Shown: positions 8,697 to 16,786, counted from the stretch's first letter. The stretch: 64,000 nt of DNA from Arcobacter sp. (GCA_024637195.1 JAGXFN010000007.1:1-64000); one strand, 5' to 3'. Numbers and translations are program-made. The notes: generated by a model from the letters alone, not told the origin.

Positions 8697-9014
8697 ATGA
8701 CAGAATTCAAAAATGTTACCGTTGCAAAAGCGGCAAATTTCTATTTTGACGGGAAAGTGACCAGCCGTACGCTTACGTTTGCCGACGGATCCACAAAGAC
8801 GCTGGGCGTTATGATGCCGGGCGAGTATGAGTTTGGTACGGGAGACAGAGAACTGATGGAGATTACTGCGGGAGAAATGGATGTCAAGCTTCCAGGCGCA
8901 GAAAATTTCGTGACGATCAAGGGTGGAGAAGAGTTTCCCGTTCCAGCCAATTCTAAATTCCAAGTCAAGGTAAAAGCAGTGAGCGACTACTGCTGTTCAT
9001 ACTTCAAAGACTAA
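8697..9014 (+). CDS. ppnP: Pyrimidine/purine nucleoside phosphorylase PpnP
   Basis: 105 residues, a single cupin-like beta-barrel domain of the former DUF1255 (YaiE) family, at the family's usual length. PpnP enzymes split many nucleosides with phosphate to give the free base and ribose 1-phosphate, in nucleoside salvage. The family pattern is visible in the [16 protein letters not shown] segment and the C-terminal CCSYFKD. The ATG is preceded by an AAGGATTAAAT site and its own promoter. A 41-codon membrane-peptide frame starts three bases after its stop, so the two may be co-transcribed. Confidence 0.9.
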   Translation: MTEFKNVTVAKAANFYFDGKVTSRTLTFADGSTKTLGVMMPGEYEFGTGDRELMEITAGEMDVKLPGAENFVTIKGGEEFPVPANSKFQVKVKAVSDYCCSYFKD

Positions 9015-9016
9015 GC

Positions 9017-9142
9017 ATGAATCCCGTCAACAATGCTTCTATGACAGGCGGGGCAGATCTTACGATCTGGCTCGTCATGTTCGGCGTACTTATTCTTGTT
9101 GCGCTTGCACTGGCCTACATGAGTCGAGGGATGGACAAGTAG
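9017..9142 (+). CDS. 41-residue single-pass membrane peptide
   Basis: A short frame from ATG 9017 to TAG 9142, two bases after the ppnP stop. The translation has a polar N-terminus (MNPVNNASMTGGAD), one clear transmembrane helix (about residues 16-34) and a basic end (SRGMDK). This looks like a real small membrane protein, of the size of oxidase-associated or stress peptides, but I cannot name it. Its stop codon directly abuts the stop codon of the convergent ankyrin gene, with no intergenic base. There is no strong ribosome-binding site, so translation may be coupled to ppnP. Confidence 0.5.
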   Translation: MNPVNNASMTGGADLTIWLVMFGVLILVALALAYMSRGMDK

Positions 9143-9868
9143 CTACTGCAAAAGTTTTATCACCTTCGTGTATTCCTCTTCCTCTGCCAGGTCTAAAGCG
9201 CTCATCCCATCGCTGTCTTTTACATTTTTCACAGCGCCCTTTGCCAGAAGAAGTTTCACCATCGCGACGTTACCGGTCTCTGCAGCAGCCATCAATGCAG
9301 TATGCCCTTCCTTGTCTTTTGCGTTCACATCGGCGCCATGTTCGATCAGATACTTTGCAGGCTGCGTATCCTTCTGCTCGCTCTGCGCCGCATACATCAA
9401 GGCCGTATACCCTTTGGCATCGTGAAGATTGACGAGTGCTCCTTTTTCAAGTAACAATTTAACCGCAGCAAGGTCTTCGCGGTGCGCTGCCGAGATCAAG
9501 GCCGTACTTCCGTTGTTAGTCTGTGCATTGACATCGGCCTTGTGCGCAAGCAGCAGTTCCGTGACCTTTGCATTCTGCTCATTGATCGCATAGATCAGAG
9601 CATTATATCCCGCGCTGTCTTTTGCGTTGACATCCGCACCCTTATCGAGCAGGAGCTCAACGATCTCTATATGGTTGTTTTTCGCTGCCCACATCAAGGC
9701 GCAGGCTCCGCCCTTTGAAGCCGTGTTAACATCTTCGCCCGCGTCCAAAGCCGCGCTCACCTTGGAAATATCACCCTTTTTAGAACCCGAAATCAAAGCA
9801 GACTCCGCGCCTAAAAGTGCGCAAGAGCATAAAATACCTGCCCATACTAAAACTGTAAATGATCGCAT
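9143..9868 (-). CDS. Exported ankyrin-repeat protein
   Basis: 241 residues: a signal peptide (about 1-20, ending in GAESA) followed by about six ankyrin repeats with the usual GxTALMxAAxxGxxxxVKLLLxKGAxVN pattern. Ankyrin proteins bind other proteins. The signal peptide places this one in the periplasm, like the AnkB-type proteins that support catalase activity in other bacteria, but no catalase is adjacent. The gene is convergent with the ppnP unit and shares a zero-base junction with it. The function of the individual protein is unknown. Confidence 0.85.
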   Translation of the reverse strand: MRSFTVLVWAGILCSCALLGAESALISGSKKGDISKVSAALDAGEDVNTASKGGACALMWAAKNNHIEIVELLLDKGADVNAKDSAGYNALIYAINEQNAKVTELLLAHKADVNAQTNNGSTALISAAHREDLAAVKLLLEKGALVNLHDAKGYTALMYAAQSEQKDTQPAKYLIEHGADVNAKDKEGHTALMAAAETGNVAMVKLLLAKGAVKNVKDSDGMSALDLAEEEEYTKVIKLLQ

Positions 9869-9972
9869 AATCTATCCACCTTTATACCATTATTGTAAAT
9901 TAATTCCAGATTATACCCTGCTAATGTATAATTTTAATATGAAAACTCATCTCTCTTTATTAAAAAAACACC

Positions 9973-10668
9973 ATGCACTTTAAAGGCTTTTGCGAAAAAG
10001 GACTGGCCTTTTTGCTTAAGCTGCAAGAGAACAATACCAAAGAGTGGTTTGAAGCGAATAAGCATCTCTACACGGCGTATATCCTCGAACCAAACCGCGC
10101 CTTTGTCGTCGAGATGGGCGAGCATCTTCAGGCCCTTGTTCCGACGATCAACGCCCTGCCCAAGGTCAATGGCTCGCTCTACCGGATCTACCGCGACACC
10201 CGTTTTGCGCGCGACAAAGCACCGCTTAAAACACATACCGGGGTTATTTTTTGGCAAGGCAGCCTCAAACGGACACGCTCGGCAAGCTTTTACCTCCGCG
10301 CTGCACCGCAGGAGTATGTGATCGGTGCGGGCATACGCGAATTTGATAAGGAGCTGCTTGGCACTTACCGGGAGTATATTTTGGATGAGGAGAAGGCCAA
10401 ATCGCTGCAAAAGATCTTAGATGAGTGCAGACAAAAGGGGTACAGGATTGCTGAGCCTTCTTACAAACGTCTGCCTAAAGGCTTTGAGAAGAACTACCCC
10501 TATCCACAGCTGGCTCTTATGCGCGGGATCTTTGCCAATAAAAAGTTTACGCCTGATCGGATCTTTTTTTCAGAGGCGGTCGTCGGACGCTGTTTTGATA
10601 TCTATGAAGAGCTTTTAGAGCTACATCAATGGCTATATGAAATGACGCTTCATCTAAAAACGGTATAA
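9973..10668 (+). CDS. DUF2461 family protein
   Basis: 231 residues matching the DUF2461 (TIGR02453) family: the N-terminal block L..NNTKEWFEANKHLY, a central YRIYRDTRFARDKAPLKTH segment and GVIFWQG are typical. The family is widespread and conserved but has no established reaction. It is soluble, with no signal. The 3' end overlaps the convergent alkyltransferase gene by 15 bases. The ATG is downstream of an A-rich stretch without a clear ribosome-binding site. Family confidence is high, function unknown. Confidence 0.83.
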   Translation: MHFKGFCEKGLAFLLKLQENNTKEWFEANKHLYTAYILEPNRAFVVEMGEHLQALVPTINALPKVNGSLYRIYRDTRFARDKAPLKTHTGVIFWQGSLKRTRSASFYLRAAPQEYVIGAGIREFDKELLGTYREYILDEEKAKSLQKILDECRQKGYRIAEPSYKRLPKGFEKNYPYPQLALMRGIFANKKFTPDRIFFSEAVVGRCFDIYEELLELHQWLYEMTLHLKTV

Positions 10669-10950
10669 GACCTTTTCAAAATCAACAATTTTTCCTTCCT
10701 TAACTTCAACGCCTTCTGCTTCTAGCAGGGCTGCCTTTTTATCAGCTCCATAGAGATAATCCCCAAGACATCCATTTGCTTTTACCACCCTGTGGCAAGG
10801 GATCTTAACGGGGGTTCTGTTTTTCTTCATCGCAGTCCCGACAGCCCTGTATGCTTTTGTATTTAAAGCTTTCGCGATTTCTTTATAGGTCGTGACCCTT
10901 CCTTTGGGTATCTTCTCTAAAAGCGCATAGCATGCTTGTGAAAAACTCAT
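10654..10950 (-). CDS. Methylated-DNA-protein cysteine methyltransferase-like, C-terminal domain only
   Basis: 98 residues, corresponding to the DNA-binding and active-site domain of Ogt/MGMT without the N-terminal domain. The nucleophile motif PCHRVV is intact (Cys near residue 52), which separates it from alkyltransferase-like proteins that have Trp in place of Cys. The expected role is direct reversal of O6-alkylguanine, or recognition of it for other repair. The RVTTYKEIAKAL helix-turn-helix is present. It overlaps the end of the DUF2461 gene in convergent orientation. Confidence 0.85.
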   Translation of the reverse strand: MSFSQACYALLEKIPKGRVTTYKEIAKALNTKAYRAVGTAMKKNRTPVKIPCHRVVKANGCLGDYLYGADKKAALLEAEGVEVKEGKIVDFEKVLYRF

Positions 10951-11019
10951 CCTTATTCCTACGTCCAGCTATAGCGCTACACTCTTCGCTTCTAAAAATG
11001 TTCTTCTTCCTTGAAATGC

Positions 11020-11397
11020 TTATTGGGCGCCTAAATTGTAGACTCTCCATCCTTTTTTGCGCAAGGATTTTGCCGCTTTGGCACTTTTTGCTCCTGTTCC
11101 ACAATATAGTACCAGTACTGCATCTTTAGACAAGTCTATACAAGCTTCTTCAATCATCTCCGCAGGAATACTGATCGCATTCGCAAGGTGCCCCGCAATG
11201 TACTTTTCCGGTTTACGAAGATCGATTATTATCGCGCCGTTTTGAATGGCATGGTGTGCATTTTTCAGTTCCTTGGCACTGACCTTTACGCAATACCCGA
11301 GCATGCCTGTTTTTACGATCAACACCGTCGAACGTAAAAGATGACTAAAGTTTTCAAAGAGGCTCTTCAAAAGATCAGCGCTATGTGTTTTTCTCAT
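11020..11397 (-). CDS. Single-domain rhodanese
   Basis: 125 residues with one rhodanese domain from about residue 38. The active-site loop YCGTGAKS carries the catalytic cysteine (Cys99) and AIIIDLRKPEKYIAGHLANA is the typical CH2-A-like motif. Rhodaneses move sulfane sulfur between thiols, which fits a sulfur-metabolising host. The N-terminal 35 residues are an extra hydrophobic/amphipathic stretch and could be a membrane anchor. The start is three bases after the stop of the upstream 92-residue gene, so they form a likely operon. Confidence 0.85.
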   Translation of the reverse strand: MRKTHSADLLKSLFENFSHLLRSTVLIVKTGMLGYCVKVSAKELKNAHHAIQNGAIIIDLRKPEKYIAGHLANAISIPAEMIEEACIDLSKDAVLVLYCGTGAKSAKAAKSLRKKGWRVYNLGAQ

Positions 11398-11399
11398 CT

Positions 11400-11678
11400 C
11401 TAAGAGATATCCTTTGTTGAAAGTGAACTCATTAACAGCAATTGTCCCATCTGCTGAAAAAACTTCTCGATATCCCTGTCGCTTTTTTTGAGCACTTTCT
11501 CAAACAGCTCCACAAAGAACTCATGTTTTTCTGCCTGGAGATATGCAGAGATGATCGCTTCCAGACTCATGGTATGCACCTTTTCATTAATAGCATAATC
11601 GATACTTGATGCGGGGTTGATATTTTTGTTCAATAGAGATTGTTTACACGCTTGCAGCATAATATTTTTTTCTTTCAT
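11400..11678 (-). CDS. Small helical protein upstream of the rhodanese, unknown
   Basis: About 92 residues from ATG 11678 (MKEKNIM...). A TTG start at 11693 is possible, but GAGG lies nine bases before the ATG, which favours the shorter form. The protein is helical, with no signal or membrane segment. I do not recognise it. It is translationally adjacent to the rhodanese (gap of two bases), suggesting a shared transcript and perhaps a shared process. The 236 bases upstream are AT-rich and hold nothing I could identify beyond promoter-like sequence. Confidence 0.6.
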   Translation of the reverse strand: MKEKNIMLQACKQSLLNKNINPASSIDYAINEKVHTMSLEAIISAYLQAEKHEFFVELFEKVLKKSDRDIEKFFQQMGQLLLMSSLSTKDIS

Positions 11679-11914
11679 TAGAAATTGCCTCAATAATGGA
11701 GTTTAACGGAGTATTCTACCAGTATCCTCCTAAAATTATTTTTACGAATAAATTATAATAATAAAAAATATTATCACATAAGAATGGGCAGGATGTTTTT
11801 TTTGCAAGCCTTTTATAATTGTAATCGTACTAAGATGGCACAATTGAAATATACCCTAATGATGATCCGAGATCCGGTTCAAAAAAAGGTGAAAATTTAC
11901 ATTTAGGAACTATT

Positions 11915-13081
11915 TTGCAGCGATTCACTTTAAATAAAAAGAAAATAGCAGCTATATTAATACTGCTCTTCCTTGTCTCTCTCTTTGCCCTGCACAACAC
12001 GTTTCCCCCTGAGCTGGGCACACTTGAAGCAGATGCTATCAAAGCCGCCTATCTGGAGGAAGAGACCCTGTGTTCTTCCAAGGCAAAAGCCGCTTATCCG
12101 TCATCCGAAAAAGACATGCTGCGCATAAAAACCTATTGCGGTATTCTTGGCAGATGGCAAGAATGCTCGACAAAAGAGATCCCTCTAAAACATCTCGAAA
12201 CAGAATTTTCGTCCCTGCAGCTCTGTGATTACCTAGCACAGGCCGATACTGCTATGGCGGACAAAAACAACAGTGCCGCCGCCACAGCGCTTGAAAAAGC
12301 TCTCTATCTTGATCCTAAAAATGACGAGCTCCATGCCCGCTTAGGCTCGAGTCTCTACGCGCAAAAAGACAAAGATCAGGCCCGTCGCAGTAGCCTCAAC
12401 GCCCTGCAGCTAAACCCCGACTCAGCCCAAGCACACATGACGCTGGGTCTGATCTATGCCGAAGAAAAGAATTATGAAGAGGCCTGGGCACATTTGACGA
12501 AAAATGTCCGGCTTCAGCCCAGTGCGGCCTCTCTTGGAGCGCTTGCACAGACCGAACTGAGACTTGGAAAAAGAGAAGAAGCGATCGATCATCTACAGCG
12601 CTCCATAGATGCGGGGAGCCGGGAACTCTTCGTATTTGCACAGCTGGGCGCCATTTACTGGGAGAAAAAGAGTTACGCAAACGCCGCGGCACTCCTTCGT
12701 GAGGCCTACGCTATAGCCCCGGAGAACTCAAGTCTTTTTTTAAACTACTATGAAGTCTCTCTTTTGAGCCCGACACTCCCGAGCCTGGAGGAGAAAAAAG
12801 CTTTTGTCGAGGCATTCAAAACGGACAAAAAAGTGATGATGCTTTACGAGATGCTGGAGATACTTGAGCTCTCCATCGCTCAAAAAGAGGTGCGCACCTC
12901 TTTGGACAAGTGGGAGAGAAATTATGCTGAAAAAAAACTCGACTGGTCCTTTTCGCAGCTCTTTGAATGGCTCGACAGCGCTTCAATAAGCGATGATGCC
13001 AAACAGCATATTAAAAAAAGTATCGGGTTTTTCATTGGACATCAGCAGATCTACAATCTCAAACACCAAAAAGGGTTCTGA
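11915..13081 (+). CDS. Membrane-anchored TPR protein
   Basis: 388 residues. An N-terminal helix (about residues 11-26) anchors the protein, and at least four tetratricopeptide repeats follow between about 110 and 275 (for example AHMTLGLIYAEEKNYEEAWAHL). TPRs bind partner proteins; the partner is not evident. The start is TTG with an AGGA site six bases upstream; no in-frame ATG fits as well. The stop overlaps the ATG of rnhB by one base (TGATG), so the two are translationally coupled. Confidence 0.8.
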   Translation: MQRFTLNKKKIAAILILLFLVSLFALHNTFPPELGTLEADAIKAAYLEEETLCSSKAKAAYPSSEKDMLRIKTYCGILGRWQECSTKEIPLKHLETEFSSLQLCDYLAQADTAMADKNNSAAATALEKALYLDPKNDELHARLGSSLYAQKDKDQARRSSLNALQLNPDSAQAHMTLGLIYAEEKNYEEAWAHLTKNVRLQPSAASLGALAQTELRLGKREEAIDHLQRSIDAGSRELFVFAQLGAIYWEKKSYANAAALLREAYAIAPENSSLFLNYYEVSLLSPTLPSLEEKKAFVEAFKTDKKVMMLYEMLEILELSIAQKEVRTSLDKWERNYAEKKLDWSFSQLFEWLDSASISDDAKQHIKKSIGFFIGHQQIYNLKHQKGF

Positions 13082-13629
13082 TGGCACTGTGCGGAATTGA
13101 CGAGGCAGGACGCGGTCCTATAGCAGGCTCTCTTGTTATGGCCGGTGTAATTTTGACAAAAGAGATCGCAGGGCTCAACGACTCTAAACAGCTCAGCGAA
13201 AAGAGGCGCGAAGCTCTTTTCCCGCTTATCATAGAGCACTCACACTACCATATCATCAGCTTTTCTGCGCTGGAGGTCGATACGCTTGGCATCTCAAAAT
13301 GCTTAAGCCAAGGTCTGCAGAGCATTATGCAGAATCTTCACAGCGACGACTTTCTTTTTGACGGAAACTCGACCTTCGGTGTCTGCGGCCTGCGCACAAT
13401 GGTCAAGGCGGATGAAAAGATTCCTGAAGTTTCTGCGGCATCTATTTTGGCTAAAGTAACCCGGGACACAGAGATGGTAGAATTTTCCAAAAAATTTCCC
13501 CACTACGGATTTGAGACACATAAAGGCTACGGTACACACACACATATCGAAGCGATCAAGAGACACGGCTACTGCGATATCCACCGCAGAAGTTTTAAGC
13601 TAAAAGCCCTGCAACCGACACTATTTTAA
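13081..13629 (+). CDS. rnhB: Ribonuclease HII
   Basis: 182 residues, complete. It cuts RNA in RNA-DNA hybrids and at single ribonucleotides in DNA. The signature CGIDEAGRGP with the first two acidic metal ligands is at residues 4-13, and the DGN motif and the C-terminal HKGYGTxxH segment follow. Like other Campylobacterota this genome also has rnhA (57966). It is coupled to the TPR gene upstream and followed 11 bases later by a small gene. Confidence 0.94.
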   Translation: MALCGIDEAGRGPIAGSLVMAGVILTKEIAGLNDSKQLSEKRREALFPLIIEHSHYHIISFSALEVDTLGISKCLSQGLQSIMQNLHSDDFLFDGNSTFGVCGLRTMVKADEKIPEVSAASILAKVTRDTEMVEFSKKFPHYGFETHKGYGTHTHIEAIKRHGYCDIHRRSFKLKALQPTLF

Positions 13630-13640
13630 AGGAATTTTGT

Positions 13641-13862
13641 ATGAAATCACTGGAATATATTCAGATGGCGCTAGACGAGCTCGACAAAGAGGTGCAGGAG
13701 TGTCTTATGAATCTCGAGATGGATATGACGGCAAAAAATGAAATAATGTTACCGCTTCTTCAGCAAAAGCGTGTCTTGGAGCAGACCAAGGAGGATCTCA
13801 CCTACCTCAAAGAGAACCCGCCCTCAAACGCAGGTGAATGCACCATGTATAAGCAGCGCTGA
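13641..13862 (+). CDS. 73-residue helical protein, unknown
   Basis: An acidic, probably all-helical protein with heptad-like spacing of hydrophobic residues (LDELDKEVQECLMNLEMDM), so a small coiled coil is likely. An AAAGGAATTTTGT site supports the ATG. It lies 11 bases after rnhB on the same strand and appears to end that transcript; the next gene is convergent. No family is recognised and no function is proposed. Confidence 0.6.
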   Translation: MKSLEYIQMALDELDKEVQECLMNLEMDMTAKNEIMLPLLQQKRVLEQTKEDLTYLKENPPSNAGECTMYKQR

Positions 13863-13871
13863 CACTTTTTC

Positions 13872-14378
13872 TTAGGCTCTTTTAAACAAGAGCTGATCCA
13901 AACTCACCCTTCCTGCGCCCTGACTTATCAAAACCAGCAGCATCGCGCTGTAATACATCACCAGCTCATACCCATTTTGCAAGAGTACGACCGTTCCTTT
14001 GACTGGCTCACCGTTAACAAAAGGGTCTTCCCATCCGCTGCCCGGCACAATAAAATGGAACCCATTCGCCCCATGCACCGTTGCAATCGCGACAATCATC
14101 ACCATAAGCAGTCCAATAGAGATAAACCGCGTCATCAAACCCAGTGTCAGCAACACCACGCCAAGCGATTCCGTTCCTGCTGCCAGATAAGCGTTCAGCA
14201 CAGGAAAAGGGATCCCTAGATGGCTGAAAAAATTGGCTGTGGCATCAATATCGGACAGCTTTGAGAGAGCCGGTCCGAAAAAGGTATAGGCCAAGATACC
14301 GCGAAGGAGCAGCAGGGGAAGGTCACGCCCCTTTTCAAAAATCGCAATCACATTTTCGTAGAGCTCTTTTACTTGCAT
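13872..14378 (-). CDS. DoxX-family membrane protein (HvfD-like)
   Basis: 168 residues with four predicted membrane helices and the DoxX pattern (LLLRGILAYTFFGPALSKL at the start, then TESLGVVLLTLGLMTRF). DoxX proteins are inner-membrane, often redox-linked or quinone-linked partners in oxidative-stress and metallophore loci. The gene is 30 bases downstream of a Gly-Lys-Cys repeat peptide on the same strand. That is the arrangement of hvfA and hvfD, where a DoxX protein accompanies a modified copper-binding peptide. The family call is firm; the HvfD role is inference. Confidence 0.83.
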   Translation of the reverse strand: MQVKELYENVIAIFEKGRDLPLLLLRGILAYTFFGPALSKLSDIDATANFFSHLGIPFPVLNAYLAAGTESLGVVLLTLGLMTRFISIGLLMVMIVAIATVHGANGFHFIVPGSGWEDPFVNGEPVKGTVVLLQNGYELVMYYSAMLLVLISQGAGRVSLDQLLFKRA

Positions 14379-14408
14379 CGATATCTCCTTGTTTAGGCTA
14401 TTGCTCTT

Positions 14409-14657
14409 CTATTTTCCGTTGCCACATTTGCCCGTGCCACATTTGCCAGCCTTCTCTTTTTTCTCATTGCCGTGTTTGCCGGATTTTTCTCTTTTGTCAT
14501 CGCCAGATTTTTCTCTTTTATCATCGCCGCATTTACCGGCTTTTTCTTTTTTCTCGCCCCCGCACTTGCCTTCATTTGCGAATACAGTTGATGATCCTAT
14601 CCCTGCCATTAAAACCGCGCCGAAAATCAATGCTGCTACATTAGCTTTACTAATCAT
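14409..14657 (-). CDS. HvfA-like precursor peptide with Gly-Lys-Cys-Gly repeats (candidate modified metallophore)
   Basis: 82 residues. A signal peptide (about 1-27, cleaving after VFA) is followed by a low-complexity mature region. That region has four GKCG units (Cys at 32, 43, 73 and 78), one of them the exact EGKCG, and a decayed SGKHG unit at 59-63, separated by Lys/Glu/Asp-rich linkers. EGKCG-repeat peptides of the HvfA/bufferin class are converted by an MNIO (DUF692) enzyme with a DUF2063 partner into copper-binding thiooxazole or related groups. A DoxX gene follows directly, but no MNIO or DUF2063 gene is in this window. A strong AAAAGGA site and an upstream TATATCAG box support expression. 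Modification here is inference. Confidence 0.7.
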   Translation of the reverse strand: MISKANVAALIFGAVLMAGIGSSTVFANEGKCGGEKKEKAGKCGDDKREKSGDDKREKSGKHGNEKKEKAGKCGTGKCGNGK

Positions 14658-14830
14658 TGTTTATCCTTTTTGTTGTTTTTCTCAGGGCAAAAAAAATCTG
14701 ATATATTTGTTTTGCGCACAGAGCTTGGAAGTACTATAACAAAATAAAATAATTTTTACTTGATTTATACTGATACTCACAATAAATAAGTTTAGTTTTA
14801 ACATCTAATGGATCTTTAATCCGACACGAC

Positions 14831-14863
14831 TTTGCGTTGTGCATGGCACCGCAAAGGCCGGCC
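14831..14863. other. Imperfect palindrome in the gap between the HvfA-like gene and ffs
   Basis: The 600-base gap from 14658 to 15257 holds the SRP RNA and little else that I can name. At 14831-14855 TTTGCG and CGCAAA enclose a GTGC/GCAC-like core, followed by GGCCGGCC at 14856-14863. It is more GC-rich than its surroundings. It may be a 3' structure of the ffs transcript or an unrelated operator. Confidence 0.35.
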
Positions 14864-14925
14864 CGCAGGTAAGTTGTTGATGCTATAAAAGTATTTTTTG
14901 AATTGCTTGTTGTGATTGGGGAATA

Positions 14926-15034
14926 AGACTCCCCTCCAGATACCTGCGGCACATAATCAAATCCGGTGTGCTGCTACGTTCCCGTCCTGACACGATTCCT
15001 GATAAAACTATTGCACAGGTCTAAAGGGAAGCAC
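14926..15034 (-). ncRNA. ffs: Signal recognition particle RNA (small bacterial 4.5S type)
   Basis: On the minus strand the tip hairpin is unmistakable: GTGTCAGG, then ACG-GGAA-CGT closing a GGAA tetraloop, then AGCAG and CACAC. This reproduces the conserved symmetric loop and tetraloop that bind Ffh. The flanks pair back for another two helices (CCTG with CAGG near 15019 and 14944; AGA with TCT; CCCTTT with the GGAGGGG side), giving a rod of about 105 nucleotides. The product forms the SRP with Ffh for co-translational membrane targeting. Ends are estimated from pairing. Confidence 0.82.
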
Positions 15035-15063
15035 TCAAGGTATACGCTATACCCTCAGTGCTT
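15029..15063. repeat. 16-bp inverted repeat at the 5' side of ffs
   Basis: Arms 15029-15044 and 15048-15063 match at 14 of 16 positions (both begin AAGCACT when read inward) with a three-base loop. It overlaps the predicted 5' end of ffs on the minus strand. With a TTATAT box upstream (near 15075) it could be transcribed as a leader hairpin, or it could be an operator. Confidence 0.7.
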
Positions 15064-15257
15064 CGATGTCCATATAATTTAAAGAGACCGAAAGTATACT
15101 CCAAAGCAAAATAATTGAAGCTTAAAAAATAGTGCCAATTCATTCAAGAGGCCCCTCAAACAAAGATTTTTATCTTTTATAGCCCTACAAAAAGGCTTCA
15201 AAAAAAGATTTAGGGAGTCTAAGCTACAATAGTCCTACTCTATAGGTAAGGAAACTC

Positions 15258-16703
15258 ATGCACTTTTTACTCCTAGTGATCCCTTTTTTACTGCTTGCGG
15301 CCCCCTTCCACTCCGAAGAAAAAGCCGAAACGATCAGTGCCTCTGTCGTCAAGATCTTTACCGTTGCCGTCAAGCCAAACTATTATCAGCCCTGGCAGAT
15401 GCGCACCCAGCAGTTTTCGACCGGTTCGGGTGTTGTGATCGGGGGCCACTATATCTTGACCGCCGCACATGTTGTCTCTAACGGGGTCTATCTCGAGGTT
15501 AAAAAAACTACCCATCCGAAAAAGTTCATTGCCCATGTAAAATGGATCTCGCATGATGCCGACCTCGCCCTGCTCGAAGTAGAGGAGAAGCATTTTTTTG
15601 ATGACACCAAGGCTTTGACGCTGGGAAAGATGCCTCACCGCCAGGAGGGTGTTGCCGTTTATGGCTATCCCCAGGGCGGCAATGAGATTTCCATCACCCA
15701 GGGGATCATCTCCCGCATCGAGCAGACTGTCTATGTCCACAGTGATTTTGATCTTTTGACCCTCCAGATCGATGCCGCGATCAACCCCGGAAACAGCGGA
15801 GGCCCCGTTCTTGACCAGGAAGGCCAGATCGTCGGCATCGCGATGCAGTCGCTCTCCTCAGCAGACAATATCGGCTATCTGGTCCCTGTGCCGATCATCA
15901 GACACTTCCTTGACGACATCAAAGACGGCCGTTACGACGGTTTTCCCGATGACGGGCTCTACATACAGACAATGGAAAACCTAAATCTTAAAACACACTA
16001 TGGCATGAAAGGGCGCAGCGGAGTTCTTATCACCAAGATTGTTCCGGGAAGCTCCTGCGACGGCTTCTTGCGCAAGGATGATGTGCTGCTTGGGATTGAT
16101 GATTTTGAAGTCGCCGACGATGCGACTGTTTTGATGAATGAAAACGGCAGAGTGGCCGCAAGTTACCTCATCCGCTCCCACCAAATCGGCGAGAGTTTTG
16201 AAGTAAAGATACTGCGAGAGGGCAGAGAGCTACGACTCAACGTTCCGCTTAAAAACCTTGTCTCTCTGATCTGCTTCGAGCATGAGAAACAGCCGCAGTA
16301 CTATATCTTCGGCGGGGCTGTATTTATGCCCTTGACCAAAAACTATGTCTACGAATGGGGCAAGAACTGGCTTCAAAAAGCACCGATCCGTTTTGTCGAC
16401 ATGATGAAAAATGCAAACTCTCCCGAAACGAAGCAGCAAGAGATCGTTTTCTTGCAAAGTGTTTTGGCCGACAGAGAAAACGCGGGTTACGAGCTCTCCC
16501 ATGCCATCGTCCTTGAAGTCAACGGCGTCAAGATAGACTCTTTTTCCACCCTAGTCAACACGATTGAGAAGGCAAAAGAAGAGGAGGTCAAGATAAGCCT
16601 CCAGGGTGGAAGCATCATCGTCCTCGACAAAGAGAAGGCAGGCCAAGCCAATGAGCGCCTGCTTGCGCGCTACGGCATTAAAAAGAGTGCCTGTGTTAGA
16701 TAA
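15258..16703 (+). CDS. HtrA/DegP-type serine protease with PDZ domain
   Basis: 481 residues: a signal peptide (about 1-20), a trypsin-like domain and at least one PDZ domain. The catalytic triad is visible as His in LTAAHVV, Asp in DADLALLEV and Ser in GNSGGPV. The first PDZ-like region (about 240-320) includes GVLITKIVPGS; a second divergent one covers about 410-470. It is longer in the C-terminal part and less similar to classical DegP there. Such proteases remove misfolded envelope proteins. The gene stands alone, with TACAAT and an AAGGAAA site upstream. Confidence 0.88.
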   Translation: MHFLLLVIPFLLLAAPFHSEEKAETISASVVKIFTVAVKPNYYQPWQMRTQQFSTGSGVVIGGHYILTAAHVVSNGVYLEVKKTTHPKKFIAHVKWISHDADLALLEVEEKHFFDDTKALTLGKMPHRQEGVAVYGYPQGGNEISITQGIISRIEQTVYVHSDFDLLTLQIDAAINPGNSGGPVLDQEGQIVGIAMQSLSSADNIGYLVPVPIIRHFLDDIKDGRYDGFPDDGLYIQTMENLNLKTHYGMKGRSGVLITKIVPGSSCDGFLRKDDVLLGIDDFEVADDATVLMNENGRVAASYLIRSHQIGESFEVKILREGRELRLNVPLKNLVSLICFEHEKQPQYYIFGGAVFMPLTKNYVYEWGKNWLQKAPIRFVDMMKNANSPETKQQEIVFLQSVLADRENAGYELSHAIVLEVNGVKIDSFSTLVNTIEKAKEEEVKISLQGGSIIVLDKEKAGQANERLLARYGIKKSACVR

Positions 16704-16786
16704 ATGGTATGTTTTTTGCTTGTTTAGAGCACTAATATGTTAAAATATCATCAATAATCCAAACACAGGCTCAAGACATATCTTAA

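Noticed and set aside
14261-14739. Two plus-strand frames of 116 and 127 codons opposite the HvfA-like gene
   Set aside because: They are antisense to the low-complexity repeat of the peptide gene; their Phe/Leu/Pro/Arg repeats are its reverse translation.
14734-14952. A 72-codon frame on the minus strand downstream of ffs
   Set aside because: It overlaps the SRP RNA at its 5' end, has no ribosome-binding site, and the composition is not protein-like.
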